Source of the DNA: CBFFRJ01 sp051486985
Lineage (GTDB): Bacteria > Pseudomonadota > Gammaproteobacteria > Enterobacterales > Enterobacteriaceae
Reading direction: 5' to 3'
Length of the DNA: 64,000 bases
Assembly (NCBI RefSeq): GCF_051486985.1
Contig: NZ_JAHVDV010000022.1
Location: forward strand, 28,230-92,229
Shown here: positions 26,982 to 36,406 of the stretch, one piece after another
Position numbering within the stretch: position 1 is the stretch's first letter
Layout of the letters: every line of letters starts with the position of its first letter
Program-made: the position numbers and the translations under genes
Notes under the pieces: model-generated
The model's database searches: none
Seen by the model: only the letters and a program-made list of their open reading frames with translations
What the model was told of the DNA's origin: nothing

Positions 26982-28235
26982 TCAGGCACGAATAGTATCA
27001 TCGCCAAAGCCAATCCACTTATAGGTGGTCAGCGCTTCAAGCCCCATCGGGCCGCGGGCGTGCAGCTTCTGGGTGCTGACCGCCACTTCTGCGCCAAGGC
27101 CAAACTGACCGCCGTCGGTAAAGCGCGTGGAGGCATTAACGTACACAGCGGATGAGTCCACTTCATTAATAAAGCGGTTTGCATTGCTGAGGGTACGCGT
27201 GAGGATGGCGTCAGAGTGCTGGGTACCGTGCTCGCGGATGTGCGCGATAGCATCGTCCAGATCGGCCACCATTTTCACATTGAGATCAAGCGACAGAAAC
27301 TCATCGTCATACTCCTCCGCTTTAACTGGCACAACCGAAGCCGGGCCGGACTGGAGTACTCTGAGCGACGGCGCATCCGCATGCAGCGTCACGCCGCTTT
27401 GCGCCATCTGCGCGCTCAGTGCAGGCAGGAAACTTTCTGCGATGCTCTGATGCACCAACAAGGTTTCAACCGTGTTACAGGTGCTTGGGCGCTGCGTCTT
27501 GGCGTTAACGATAATCTTCAGCGCCGGGGTTATCTCAGCGGAATCATCGACGAAGATATGGCATACGCCGATACCGCCGGTTATAACCGGAATGGTGGAC
27601 TGTTCGCGACACAGCTTATGCAAACCTGCCCCGCCACGCGGAATGAGCATGTCGATGTATTTATCCATGCGCAGCATTTCATTGACCAGCGCGCGATCCG
27701 GGCTCTCAATGGCCTGCACCGCACCGGCTGGCAGACCGCACTCTTCCAGCGCCTGCTGAATCACGTTAACCGTCGCGGCGTTGGTCCGCCAGGTCTCCTT
27801 CCCGCCGCGAAGAATCGCTGCGTTGCCCGTTTTCAGGCACAACGAAGCGACATCTACGGTCACGTTCGGGCGCGCTTCATAAATCACACCGATTACGCCG
27901 AGCGGCACACGGCGACGTTCAATGCGCAGGCCGCTGTCCAGCAGGCCACCATCGATAACCTGCCCTACCGGGTCGGCCAGACTACAGACCTGTCGCACGT
28001 CGTCGGCAATCGCTTTCAAACGGGCGGGGGTCAACGCCAGACGATCAAGCATTGCATCGCTCAGGCCATTACGACGAGCCTCCAGCACGTCCTGCTCGTT
28101 TGCGAGCAGGATCTCTTCGGTCCTCGCCTCAAGATAGTCAGCCATCTTTTCCAGCGCGCGGTTTTTTTCGCGGCTGGAAAGCAGCGCCAGTTTGTACGAC
28201 GCGGCTTTGGCAGCCATGCCCATTTGTTCCAGCAT
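26982..28235 (-). CDS. proA: Gamma-glutamyl phosphate reductase ProA
   Basis: This 417-residue NADPH-dependent enzyme reduces gamma-glutamyl phosphate to glutamate semialdehyde, the second step of proline synthesis. It has the aldehyde dehydrogenase-like fold with IPVITGGIGVCHIFVDD, the catalytic cysteine in RPSTCNTVETLLVH and a C-terminal GRGARGPMGLEALTTYKW-like end (LHARGPMGLEALTTYKW). The length equals that of E. coli ProA. It lies 11 bases after proB in one operon, directly followed by thrW as in E. coli. Confidence 0.98.
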   Translation of the reverse strand: MLEQMGMAAKAASYKLALLSSREKNRALEKMADYLEARTEEILLANEQDVLEARRNGLSDAMLDRLALTPARLKAIADDVRQVCSLADPVGQVIDGGLLDSGLRIERRRVPLGVIGVIYEARPNVTVDVASLCLKTGNAAILRGGKETWRTNAATVNVIQQALEECGLPAGAVQAIESPDRALVNEMLRMDKYIDMLIPRGGAGLHKLCREQSTIPVITGGIGVCHIFVDDSAEITPALKIIVNAKTQRPSTCNTVETLLVHQSIAESFLPALSAQMAQSGVTLHADAPSLRVLQSGPASVVPVKAEEYDDEFLSLDLNVKMVADLDDAIAHIREHGTQHSDAILTRTLSNANRFINEVDSSAVYVNASTRFTDGGQFGLGAEVAVSTQKLHARGPMGLEALTTYKWIGFGDDTIRA

Positions 28236-28246
28236 ACTTCTGCTCC

Positions 28247-29350
28247 TTAACGGATGATCATGTCATCACGATGCACAGCGACCGGCCCGTACTCATAGCC
28301 GAGGATGGAATCAATTTGCTGTGAGTGATGACCGGCAATACGGCGCAATGCGTCACTGTTATAACGGGTGACGCCGTGAGCGATATCACGGCCTTCGAGG
28401 TTACGGATACGAATCACTTCACCACGGGAGAAGTTACCTGTCACGCTTTTAATCCCTTTAGGAAGCAATGAACTCCCCCGCTCCAGGATGGCCGCGGTAG
28501 CTCCCTCATCCACGCTTATCTCGCCCGCAGGGGGCGCGCCAAAGATCCAGCGTTTACGGTTCTCAAGAGGAGAGGCCTGAGGATGAAAACGGGTCCCGAC
28601 CGGTGTACCTTCCATCACATCGCCAATCACGCCCGGTTTGCTGCCTGCTGCAATCACCGTTTCGATGCCCGCGCGGCAGGCAACATCGGCAGCCTGTAGC
28701 TTAGTGCCCATACCCCCGGTGCCAAGGCCCGAAACGCTGTCCCCTGCGATTGCACGCAGCGCATCGTCGATGCCATAGACGTCTTTGATGAGTTCAGCTT
28801 CCGGGTGGTTACGCGGATCGGCGGTAAAGAGACCTTGCTGATCGGTCAGTAATAAGAGCTTATCGGCTCCGGCCAGAATAGCCGCCAGCGCGGAAAGATT
28901 GTCGTTATCGCCAACTTTGATTTCAGCCGTAGCAACAGCATCGTTTTCATTTATTACAGGAACAATATTGTTATCGAGCAGTGCCCGCAGGGTGTCACGG
29001 GCGTTGAGGAAACGTTCCCGGTCTTCCATGTCTGCGCGGGTTAGCAGCATTTGCCCAATATGGATGCCGTAAATAGAGAAAAGCTGTTCCCAGAGTTGAA
29101 TCAGGCGGCTTTGGCCCACGGCAGCCAGCAGCTGTTTGGAGGCAATAGTGGCGGGCAGTTCCGGGTAACCCAGGTGCTCACGCCCGGCGGCAATGGCGCC
29201 AGAGGTAACGATAACAATGCGGTGCCCTGCGGCGTGTTGTTGCGCGCACTGGCGCACCAGTTCAACGATGTGGGCGCGGTTCAGGCGGCGTGAGCCCCCG
29301 GTTAACACACTGGTGCCTAGTTTCACCACCAGCGTCTGGCTGTCACTCAT
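28247..29350 (-). CDS. proB: Glutamate 5-kinase ProB
   Basis: This 367-residue kinase phosphorylates glutamate to gamma-glutamyl phosphate, the first and feedback-inhibited step of proline synthesis. The amino acid kinase domain (residues 1-260) shows VVKLGTSVLTGG, VTSGAIAAGREHLGYP, NENDAVATAEIKVGDNDNLS and GTGGMGTKLQAADVA. A C-terminal PUA domain (about 275-360) follows. It is the first gene of the proBA operon, with phoE divergent upstream, the same arrangement as in E. coli. Confidence 0.98.
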   Translation of the reverse strand: MSDSQTLVVKLGTSVLTGGSRRLNRAHIVELVRQCAQQHAAGHRIVIVTSGAIAAGREHLGYPELPATIASKQLLAAVGQSRLIQLWEQLFSIYGIHIGQMLLTRADMEDRERFLNARDTLRALLDNNIVPVINENDAVATAEIKVGDNDNLSALAAILAGADKLLLLTDQQGLFTADPRNHPEAELIKDVYGIDDALRAIAGDSVSGLGTGGMGTKLQAADVACRAGIETVIAAGSKPGVIGDVMEGTPVGTRFHPQASPLENRKRWIFGAPPAGEISVDEGATAAILERGSSLLPKGIKSVTGNFSRGEVIRIRNLEGRDIAHGVTRYNSDALRRIAGHHSQQIDSILGYEYGPVAVHRDDMIIR

Positions 29351-29537
29351 GTTTCTCTGCCGTTCAACGTGTAAGAAAAAAAGGAAACAGCCTTTGTAAC
29401 AGGATCGGCAGCAACTTCCAACTGTGACTTTTCACAACATAAGAATTTCCTTGAGGCCAATCAGAAAGTTTACTTACAAAACTTGACGTTTTTATTACAG
29501 ACCAGATAAAACACGGTTTCTAAAAAATAAATAAGAA

Positions 29538-29555
29538 TTGTCATAAATCTTTAAT
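29538..29555 (+). promoter_or_regulatory. Pho box upstream of phoE
   Basis: TTGTCATAAATCTTTAAT matches the PhoB-binding pattern CTGTCATA-N4-CTGT well in its first half. A -10-like TTAAAA follows about nine bases downstream, the spacing expected for a PhoB-activated promoter lacking a -35 box. It implies induction on phosphate starvation. Confidence 0.7.
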
Positions 29556-29648
29556 TCACAGACGTTAAAAACTCACCTGAATTTTTCAAGTGAGCGGCGA
29601 CGCTCGGTGAATCGAAGCGCGTTAATTAAAAATAAATCAGGAAACATA

Positions 29649-30722
29649 ATGAAAAAAACTACTTTGGCATTAATGATGATTGGCGTTGGCGTTGTTTCTG
29701 CATCTTCACAAGCCGCGGAAATCTACAACAAGAACGGTAACAAACTGGATCTGTACGGCAAAATCAAAGCTCAACACTACATGAGCGACGATGCTTCTCA
29801 GAACGGTGACAAAACCTATGCGCGTCTGGGTTTCAAAGGCGAAACGCAGATCAACGATCAAATGACCGGTTTCGGTCGTTGGGAAACGGAATTCGCCGGC
29901 AATGCGGACGAAAGCAACTCCACTCAGAAAACCCGTCTGGCCTTTGCTGGTCTGAAGGTGAAAACGCTGGGTTCAGTCGATTACGGTCGTAACCTGGGTA
30001 TTCTGTACGACGCAGCTGCGGTCACCGATATGTTCCCTGAATTCGGCGGCGATTCACTGACCCGTACCGACAACTTCATGACCAAACGTACCACTGGCGT
30101 TGCAACCTACCGTAACACCGACTTCTTCGGCGCAGTTGACGGCCTGAACCTTGGCCTGCAGTACCAGGGTAAAAACGAATCTGGTCGTTCTGCCTCCAAA
30201 CAGAATGGCGACGGCTTCGGTGGTTCTCTGTCTTACAACTTCGGCGGCAGCCCGTTCACCGTAGTGGGTGCCTACGCGAAGTCTGACCGTACCATTGCTC
30301 AGGAAGCGCAGCAGTTTGCCTTCGGCAGCGAAAATGCGGAAGCATGGGCCACTGGCGTGAAGTTTGACTCAAATGGCGTGTACCTGGCTGCCATGTACGG
30401 CGTATCGAAAAACATGACCCCGATTGGAAGCCGCGGTTTTGCTAACACTGCTGACAACTTTGAAGCGGTTGCGCAGTATCAGTTCGACTTCGGTCTGCGT
30501 CCGTCCGTGGGCTACGTACAGACCAAAGGCCACGACATCGAAGGTTACGGCGACCAGGATCTGGTTAAGTACATCGATGTGGGCGCAACTTACTACTTCA
30601 ACAAAAACTTCTCCGCAATGGTTGATTACAAAATTAACCAGATCGACGAAGATGCCTTCACCCGTCTGGTTGGTATCAGCACCGACGACGTGGTTGCAGT
30701 GGGCGTGACTTACCAGTTCTAA
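29649..30722 (+). CDS. phoE: Phosphate-starvation porin PhoE
   Basis: This 357-residue trimeric outer-membrane porin favours anions such as phosphate. The signal peptide MKKTTLALMMIGVGVVSASSQA is followed by AEIYNKNGNKLDLYGK, the standard OmpC/OmpF/PhoE N-terminus; the L3 region contains FGGDSLTRTDNFM and the chain ends in VGVTYQF with the terminal Phe. The start at 29649 gives the signal peptide; a longer frame from 29607 has no function. The position between crl and proBA and the Pho box identify it as PhoE rather than OmpC or OmpF. Confidence 0.97.
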   Translation: MKKTTLALMMIGVGVVSASSQAAEIYNKNGNKLDLYGKIKAQHYMSDDASQNGDKTYARLGFKGETQINDQMTGFGRWETEFAGNADESNSTQKTRLAFAGLKVKTLGSVDYGRNLGILYDAAAVTDMFPEFGGDSLTRTDNFMTKRTTGVATYRNTDFFGAVDGLNLGLQYQGKNESGRSASKQNGDGFGGSLSYNFGGSPFTVVGAYAKSDRTIAQEAQQFAFGSENAEAWATGVKFDSNGVYLAAMYGVSKNMTPIGSRGFANTADNFEAVAQYQFDFGLRPSVGYVQTKGHDIEGYGDQDLVKYIDVGATYYFNKNFSAMVDYKINQIDEDAFTRLVGISTDDVVAVGVTYQF

Positions 30723-30739
30723 GTCAGGCTGGCATAAAA

Positions 30740-30772
30740 AAACGCCCTTCATCTCTGAAGGGCGTTTTGCTT
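30740..30772. terminator. Bidirectional terminator between phoE and crl
   Basis: The stem AAACGCCCTTC / GAAGGGCGTTT with a six-base loop has a T run on the plus side and an A run (T run on the minus strand) on the other, so it can serve both convergent genes. Confidence 0.9.
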
Positions 30773-30792
30773 TTATCCGGCTCTGGAACAGA

Positions 30793-31191
30793 TCAGGCGC
30801 TGAGTTTAACGTCGTCAGCAAAGTTCTCCGCAGGCTCCAGTTTCAGTTCAAGCGTCGCCAGCATGTCGCGTGCCCGACCATGAAAATCTCGCAGCGTTTT
30901 TTCAAGCCTTTCGGTGACTTCTGAATCTTTAATCGTGGTGGGTTTCCATTCCCCTTCTTTATCAAACAGCCCGAAATGGTAGCTGTAAGTAAAGCGGTCC
31001 TCCTGCGCTTCCATCTCCATCCACCAGCCCCAGAACTCGCGTTTTTCAGGTGCTGGCTTTACATTGACGCATACGGCCAGGCAATCGAAAAAAAAGCGAT
31101 TATCGACACACTGCTCTTCCCGAATATAGGGGCCAAGCGCGGTAAACTTCTTTATGAGTCTGCTCTTCGGATGTCCACTCGGTAACGTCAT
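30793..31191 (-). CDS. crl: Sigma-S factor-binding protein Crl
   Basis: This 132-residue protein binds RpoS and helps it assemble with RNA polymerase, raising expression of curli and stationary-phase genes. It matches E. coli Crl almost throughout the first 90 residues: KSRLIKKFTALGPYIRE, DNRFFFDCLAVCVNVKPAP and REFWGWWMEMEAQEDRFTYS. The C-terminal part is more divergent. It occupies its usual place between phoE and frsA. Confidence 0.97.
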   Translation of the reverse strand: MTLPSGHPKSRLIKKFTALGPYIREEQCVDNRFFFDCLAVCVNVKPAPEKREFWGWWMEMEAQEDRFTYSYHFGLFDKEGEWKPTTIKDSEVTERLEKTLRDFHGRARDMLATLELKLEPAENFADDVKLSA

Positions 31192-31248
31192 TGCGATCTC
31201 CTTTTATGATGCAACTGTTTTACCAAACAAATAGAAATTAGCAATCTA

Positions 31249-32493
31249 TTAACGTAATCGATTACTGATCCACCCCGTGATATCGCAAAGGGCCTTATCA
31301 AAATTGCGATAAACCGGTTTAAACGGGATCTCCAGCAGCTTACCGTCTGCAGATGACGAGGTGATTAAACGTGACTCCTCTTCCGGGCTAAAAGGATCGT
31401 CTTTCCAGTAACCTGAGAGCATCGGCGTCGGGCATCGGCGGCCCAGCAGACCCTGCGTTTTCAGGGAGTAGCGATTCAATTCAATATAGAGAGCCTCGTC
31501 GGACGCATCATGCATGCCAAGGCGGCTGGCGAGTACATCCATATACATCTCCGGGATCCGCCCCAGCAGTTGAGGGTTAGCCATCAGCGCATGGACAACC
31601 GGCCCCAGACAAGCCACGGCCTTCAGCCGGGGCGACTCAAGGTAGCCCAGTCGAACCGCCACGTTTGCGCCAAAGCGGAAGCCAAACGCGGCAACCCGGG
31701 TATGATCGACCCACGGAATATTGGGCAGCGCTTGTAACACATGCTGATGCAGCAGGCTGGAGTCCTGCGTCAGCTTCCACCTGGATGAGAAGCCAACAGA
31801 GGGCATATCCAGCGTCAGCATCGCCATGCCCTGCGGGGCAAAATAGCGCTCATACAAGGTGTAATAATCGCTCTGCAGATGATCCAGACCGCCGCACATT
31901 AAGATGGTCGGGAACGGCCCGTCGCCCTCAGGCATATGCAAAAAACCTGTCACCGGTGAACCGCCAGGGATAGCAAACTCCATTTCGCGCATTTTACCCG
32001 GCAGGCGTTGCGCCGCCTCTTCATAGGCTCGATTCGCCAGCGCCTGCGCCTGATCGGCCAACGCATCGCCTTTGATGTGCGGGTAGGCGGCAATGCTGTA
32101 AAGGTTGGAAGCATGCAGCCAGTGGCGACCGCTCAGGGTCGTATCCTGCTCCTGATTTGCCTTCTGCTGCCAGAGCATCGCCTGAGTTGACCACTCGTAA
32201 ATCCAGTTTCCACCCCGATACCCCACTACCGTGTCGTAAAGATCCGGCCTGGTACGCTCGGCGTCACTCATCACGATGCGGGATTGCACGTCCATGATTT
32301 CGCGCGGGTCCACACCGCGCCAGACCCACATCAAACGGTTGAGCATCCGGTACCACTGCGGGGCATTACTGCCATCCAGGGCGGAGTCGATGTGAGGTTG
32401 TGTGCCCCGGTTAAACCGACGCACCAGAGTTGAGGTTTCCGGGTGCTTAAACCGGGGTTTAAATAAGGTTTCGCTGAGGTTAGCTTGTGCCAT
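31249..32493 (-). CDS. frsA: Alpha/beta-hydrolase FrsA (YafA)
   Basis: This 414-residue protein of the FrsA (UPF0255) family has an alpha/beta-hydrolase core around FPTILMCGGLDHLQSDYY, then VAAFGFRFGANVAVRLGYLE. FrsA was described in E. coli as a partner of unphosphorylated EIIA-Glc that shifts cells towards fermentation; its enzymatic activity has been disputed. The usual nucleophile elbow reads GFRFG rather than GxSxG, so a classical serine hydrolase is unlikely. It lies between crl and gpt as in E. coli. Confidence 0.95.
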   Translation of the reverse strand: MAQANLSETLFKPRFKHPETSTLVRRFNRGTQPHIDSALDGSNAPQWYRMLNRLMWVWRGVDPREIMDVQSRIVMSDAERTRPDLYDTVVGYRGGNWIYEWSTQAMLWQQKANQEQDTTLSGRHWLHASNLYSIAAYPHIKGDALADQAQALANRAYEEAAQRLPGKMREMEFAIPGGSPVTGFLHMPEGDGPFPTILMCGGLDHLQSDYYTLYERYFAPQGMAMLTLDMPSVGFSSRWKLTQDSSLLHQHVLQALPNIPWVDHTRVAAFGFRFGANVAVRLGYLESPRLKAVACLGPVVHALMANPQLLGRIPEMYMDVLASRLGMHDASDEALYIELNRYSLKTQGLLGRRCPTPMLSGYWKDDPFSPEEESRLITSSSADGKLLEIPFKPVYRNFDKALCDITGWISNRLR

Positions 32494-32598
32494 TTACGCA
32501 GCCTCCATGAGTACGTCACTGAGACTATTGTAACCCGCTTAGCGCTAAAATGAACAACGCCCGGCAAAGCCAGGCGTTGGAGGAGTGCAACGGTGTGA

Positions 32599-33057
32599 TT
32601 AACGTGAGGAGATCGGCGGTACGAAGACCACGCCCATATCCCACGGCTGCTCAATCCAGGTATCCTGAGGAATATCAATCACATAATCATCAACCAGCGG
32701 ACGACCTGCAGGTTTCGCGAAAATGGTCACGAAATGGGCTTTTGGGTACATTTCGCGGATGGCAACCGCAGTACCACCGGTATCTACCAGATCGTCGATG
32801 ACGATAAAGCCTTCACCATCACCTTCTGCGCGTTTAAGAATTTTCATCTCACGCTGATTGTCGTGGTCATAGCTGGAGATGCAAACGGTATCAACATGAC
32901 GAATACCCAGTTCGCGGGCCAGTAACGCCCCCGGAACCAGACCGCCACGGCTAACGGCGATAATGCCTTTCCACTGCTCAGACGGCATAAGGCGGTTTGC
33001 CAGTTTACGTGCATGAATCTGCAACATGTCCCAGGTGACGACGTATTTTTCGCTCAT
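32599..33057 (-). CDS. gpt: Xanthine-guanine phosphoribosyltransferase Gpt
   Basis: This 152-residue enzyme salvages guanine, xanthine and hypoxanthine to their nucleotides using PRPP. The PRPP motif is FIVIDDLVDTGGTAV, preceded by IIAVSRGGLVPGALLAREL, and the chain ends VVFVPPISSR as in E. coli Gpt. The length matches exactly. It is transcribed divergently from pepD. Confidence 0.98.
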   Translation of the reverse strand: MSEKYVVTWDMLQIHARKLANRLMPSEQWKGIIAVSRGGLVPGALLARELGIRHVDTVCISSYDHDNQREMKILKRAEGDGEGFIVIDDLVDTGGTAVAIREMYPKAHFVTIFAKPAGRPLVDDYVIDIPQDTWIEQPWDMGVVFVPPISSR

Positions 33058-33315
33058 GTGAAGTGTCCCAGCCTGTGTATCTACGGCTTAAAAAGTGTTC
33101 TACGGGGAAATAGGTTGCGCGAGATTATAGAGATCTGACGCGCTAAAAACCAGTGCTACCCGGCATCAATAGGGCTTTTTACGCGACGCGTACTAACAGG
33201 AGGGGAATTAAGTGGTATTCTCAGGACCATCTCGCAAGCCTGTCTTGTGATGTCCGTTTATTTAACCCAATGGCCTGCAACGTCTGTTTCGCAGGCCTAT
33301 CGAAGGAGACTCATC

Positions 33316-34773
33316 GTGTCTGAATTGTCTCAACTGTCGCCACAGCCGTTGTGGGATATTTTTGCCAAAATCTGTTCCATCCCCCACCCCTCTTACCATG
33401 AAGAGCAGCTTGCTGAGCATGTGATGAGCTGGGCGAAAGAAAAAGGCTTGCATGCAGAGCGCGATCAGGTCGGCAATATTTTGCTGCGCAAACCGGCCAC
33501 CGCAGGGATGGAAAACCGTAAACCAGTGGTACTGCAGGCCCACCTCGATATGGTGCCGCAGAAAAACAACGACACCGAACACGACTTCACCAAAGATCCG
33601 ATTCAGCCATACATTGATGGCGAGTGGGTAAAAGCCCGCGGCACCACGCTGGGCGCGGATAACGGCATCGGTATGGCCTCCGCACTGGCGGTCCTGGCGG
33701 ACGACAGCGTCGAGCACGGCCCGCTGGAAGTGCTGCTGACAATGACCGAAGAAGCCGGAATGGACGGTGCGTTCGGGCTGCAGGCAAACTGGCTGCAGGC
33801 CGACATTCTTATCAACACCGACTCCGAAGAAGAAGGCGAAATCTATATGGGTTGCGCCGGTGGTATTGATTTCATTACCACCCTGCCGCTCTCTCGCGAA
33901 GCGATTGCTGCTGGCTCCCGGACGTTCAAACTGACGCTAAAAGGGCTCAAAGGCGGCCACTCCGGTGGGGATATCCACTTAGGTCTAGGCAATGCGAATA
34001 AGCTGCTGGCCCGTTTCCTGGTCGGTCATGCTGCAGAACTGAATCTGCAACTGGTGGACTTCAACGGCGGCACCCTGCGTAACGCCATCCCCCGTGAGGC
34101 CTTCGCCACCGTCGCCGTTCCGGCGGATAAAGCCGAACAGCTGCAAACGCTGGCGGCAACCTATCAGGGCATCCTGAAAAACGAACTGGAAATCAAAGAG
34201 AAGAATCTGGTGGTTCTGCTTGATACCGTCACCACGGATAAACAGGCGTTGACCCCGGCCTCCCGTGACGCATTCATTCAGCTACTGAACGCCACGCCAA
34301 ACGGTGTTATCCGTAATTCAGACGTGGCGAAAGGCGTGGTGGAAACCTCCCTGAACGTCGGCGTGGTCACCATGCAGAATGAGAGCGTCGAAATCATCTG
34401 CCTCATCCGCTCCCTTATCGACAGCGGCAAAGATTACGTGGTGAGCATGCTGGAGTCCCTGGGGCATCTGGCGGGGGCGAAAACCGCACCGAAAGGCGGC
34501 TATCCTGGCTGGCAGCCGGACGCAAACTCCCCGGTCATGCATCTGGTGCGTGAGACCTATCAGCGTCTGTTTAACAAGACGCCGAACATCCAGATTATCC
34601 ACGCCGGTCTGGAGTGTGGTTTGTTTAAAAAACCCTATCCGAACATGGACATGGTCTCTATTGGGCCAACCATCACCGGTCCGCACTCCCCGGATGAGCA
34701 GGTTCATATTGAGAGCGTTGGCCAGTACTGGACGCTGCTGACCGAGCTGCTGAAAGCCATTCCCGCGAAGTAA
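33316..34773 (+). CDS. pepD: Aminoacyl-histidine dipeptidase PepD
   Basis: This 485-residue zinc peptidase of family M20C cleaves Xaa-His dipeptides such as carnosine. Metal and catalytic residues are visible in VLQAHLDMVP, TTLGADNGIGMA and TMTEEAGMDG, plus NTDSEEEGEIYMGCAGG and the terminal THSP-like GPHSPDEQVHIES. I start at GTG 33316 (SELSQLSPQPLWD), which has AAGGAG seven bases upstream and gives the E. coli length; a longer frame from 33247 is unlikely. Confidence 0.97.
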   Translation: MSELSQLSPQPLWDIFAKICSIPHPSYHEEQLAEHVMSWAKEKGLHAERDQVGNILLRKPATAGMENRKPVVLQAHLDMVPQKNNDTEHDFTKDPIQPYIDGEWVKARGTTLGADNGIGMASALAVLADDSVEHGPLEVLLTMTEEAGMDGAFGLQANWLQADILINTDSEEEGEIYMGCAGGIDFITTLPLSREAIAAGSRTFKLTLKGLKGGHSGGDIHLGLGNANKLLARFLVGHAAELNLQLVDFNGGTLRNAIPREAFATVAVPADKAEQLQTLAATYQGILKNELEIKEKNLVVLLDTVTTDKQALTPASRDAFIQLLNATPNGVIRNSDVAKGVVETSLNVGVVTMQNESVEIICLIRSLIDSGKDYVVSMLESLGHLAGAKTAPKGGYPGWQPDANSPVMHLVRETYQRLFNKTPNIQIIHAGLECGLFKKPYPNMDMVSIGPTITGPHSPDEQVHIESVGQYWTLLTELLKAIPAK

Positions 34774-34780
34774 TGCGCTA

Positions 34781-34875
34781 AAAAGCCGGAGGGCGTTTGC
34801 TTATCCGGCCTGCGATTTCTGCTTCAGACCTGAGCCGGATAAGTCGTCTATTCACGCGACATCCGGCTTTTTTTG
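34781..34875. repeat. REP/BIME-type cluster at the convergent pepD-yafP end
   Basis: Four copies of the GCCGGA/TCCGGC palindrome half occur in alternating orientation (34785, 34803, 34834, 34862). The outer pair GCCGGA / TCCGGC followed by seven T can act as a terminator for pepD. The right end overlaps the last codons of yafP. Confidence 0.75.
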
Positions 34876-35313
34876 TCGCGCCATATGATAATTCACGAAC
34901 CGCACTCCGCGTGTCTCAACCGATTGTTGCTGCAAAACCTGAAACCCATAACGCTCAAAAAAAGGCTTCGCGGTAATACTGGCATCGACGGTGATCATTC
35001 CGTCAGGAAGCAGAACAATGAGTGCATCCAACAACGCACTGGCGACCCCCTGATGAGTAAATTCCGGCGAGACAAAAAGTAAGTCAATATAACGTTCAAT
35101 AGCGGTAATAAAGCCCACCGGGCGATGGTCTGATACCGCCACACGCACCGTAGAATGCGTTAATTTTTCCTGCCAGCGTGACGCATCTATCTGCGCCCAG
35201 GCGGCAATCTGGCGCGGCGAATAATCGCGGCTGGCTGTTTCAGTGACCGCCCGCAGAAATATTTCGCACAGGTCGTCAAAATCCCTTTCTTGATAAGTTC
35301 TTATTTCCAGCAT
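34852..35313 (-). CDS. yafP: GNAT-family N-acetyltransferase YafP
   Basis: This 153-residue acetyltransferase shows the GNAT core: FDDLCEIFLRAVTET, HRPVGFITAIERYIDLLFVSPEFTHQGVASALLDAL (motif A, split across the cofactor loop) and KPFFERYGFQVLQQQSVETRGV. E. coli YafP is an SOS-induced gene in the dinB operon that has been linked to handling of nitroaromatic toxins. It starts two bases after the dinB stop, so it is co-transcribed with Pol IV. The yafN-yafO toxin-antitoxin genes found between them in E. coli are absent. Confidence 0.9.
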   Translation of the reverse strand: MLEIRTYQERDFDDLCEIFLRAVTETASRDYSPRQIAAWAQIDASRWQEKLTHSTVRVAVSDHRPVGFITAIERYIDLLFVSPEFTHQGVASALLDALIVLLPDGMITVDASITAKPFFERYGFQVLQQQSVETRGVRFVNYHMARQKKPDVA

Positions 35314-35315
35314 GA

Positions 35316-36371
35316 TTATAATCCCAGTACCAGCTGTCGCTCCATTTGCGGATCAAGCAAGGTCACGTGCAGGCCTACCAGCCGCACGCCGCGACCACTG
35401 CGGCGTTCATCCCAGGCTTTACGCGCCGTCGCCAGCAAATCCTCTTTGTTAAGACGCGGCCAGATGTGCTCCTGTGTGGTGAGCTGAAAATCGGCAAATT
35501 TCAGTTTCACCCCCTGCCTGGCGATCAGCAGGTCGGGTTTCACTTTTAACAGACGGCGCTCCAGTTCAGCATAAAGATTCTCGATAATGGCTTCGCACTC
35601 TTCCCACTGGTAAATATCGTCCAGTAAGGTGCGTTCAACGCCGACGGACTTACGTAGCCGCTCGCTGCTGATCTGCCGGTCATCAATGCCCTGGCTTCGC
35701 TCCCACAATACCCGACCGAATTTCCCAAACCGTTTAAGCAGCATCGCCAGATCGCTGTTTTGCACATCTTCGCAGGTACGCAACCCTAACGTTTCCAGTT
35801 TTGCCGCTGACACCTTGCCCACGCCGGGAATTTTACTCAGTGGCAGCGTGCGTAAAAATGCCGGTACGTCGGCCGGGGTAATGACATATTGCCCGTTCGG
35901 TTTATTTAAATCAGAGGCAATCTTCGCCAGGAACTTTATCGGGGCGATACCCGCTGAAGCGGTAAGCTGCGTCTCGCGAAAAATGGTTTCGCGGATCTCC
36001 TGAGCCATTAATGTCGCGGACCCGTGGCAGTGCGGGCTGTCGGTCACATCAAGGTAGGCTTCGTCAAGGGACAGAGGTTCAATCAGGGAGGTGTAACGCG
36101 AAAAGATGTCACGAATTTGGTTTGAGGCCTCTTTGTAGGCATCAAAGCGACCGGGTAACAGGGTGAGATGCGGGCAGAGTTTTAGTGCCATAGCGGTTGG
36201 CATGGCGCTGCGTACACCAAATTTCCGTGCCGGGTAGTTGGCCGTACTGATCACACCGCGCTTAACCCGACTGCCGCCGATGGCGATCGGAATATCCCGC
36301 AGAGCAGGATTGTCTCGCATCTCCACCGCCGCAAAAAAGCAGTCCATATCGACATGTATGATCTTACGCAT
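35316..36371 (-). CDS. dinB: DNA polymerase IV (DinB)
   Basis: This 351-residue Y-family polymerase performs error-prone translesion synthesis during the SOS response. Catalytic segments are intact: HVDMDCFFAAVEMRDNP at the N-terminus, SLDEAYLDVTDSP near residue 101, KFLAKIASDLNKPNGQ and the HhH motif SKIPGVGKVSAAKLETLG. The C-terminal end MERQLVLGL is the beta-clamp-binding peptide. A LexA box lies 20 bases upstream. It is followed by yafP in one operon. Confidence 0.98.
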   Translation of the reverse strand: MRKIIHVDMDCFFAAVEMRDNPALRDIPIAIGGSRVKRGVISTANYPARKFGVRSAMPTAMALKLCPHLTLLPGRFDAYKEASNQIRDIFSRYTSLIEPLSLDEAYLDVTDSPHCHGSATLMAQEIRETIFRETQLTASAGIAPIKFLAKIASDLNKPNGQYVITPADVPAFLRTLPLSKIPGVGKVSAAKLETLGLRTCEDVQNSDLAMLLKRFGKFGRVLWERSQGIDDRQISSERLRKSVGVERTLLDDIYQWEECEAIIENLYAELERRLLKVKPDLLIARQGVKLKFADFQLTTQEHIWPRLNKEDLLATARKAWDERRSGRGVRLVGLHVTLLDPQMERQLVLGL

Positions 36372-36390
36372 AAGCTCACCCTTTCCAACA

Positions 36391-36406
36391 CTGGATAAGT
36401 ATACAG
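36391..36406. promoter_or_regulatory. LexA (SOS) box upstream of dinB
   Basis: CTGGATAAGTATACAG differs by one base from the CTGT-N8-ACAG consensus. Its place directly upstream of dinB indicates repression by LexA and induction by DNA damage. Confidence 0.9.

Noticed and set aside
27216..28250. A 344-codon plus-strand frame
   Set aside because: It is the complement of proA, a well-conserved gene; the frame has no recognisable domain.
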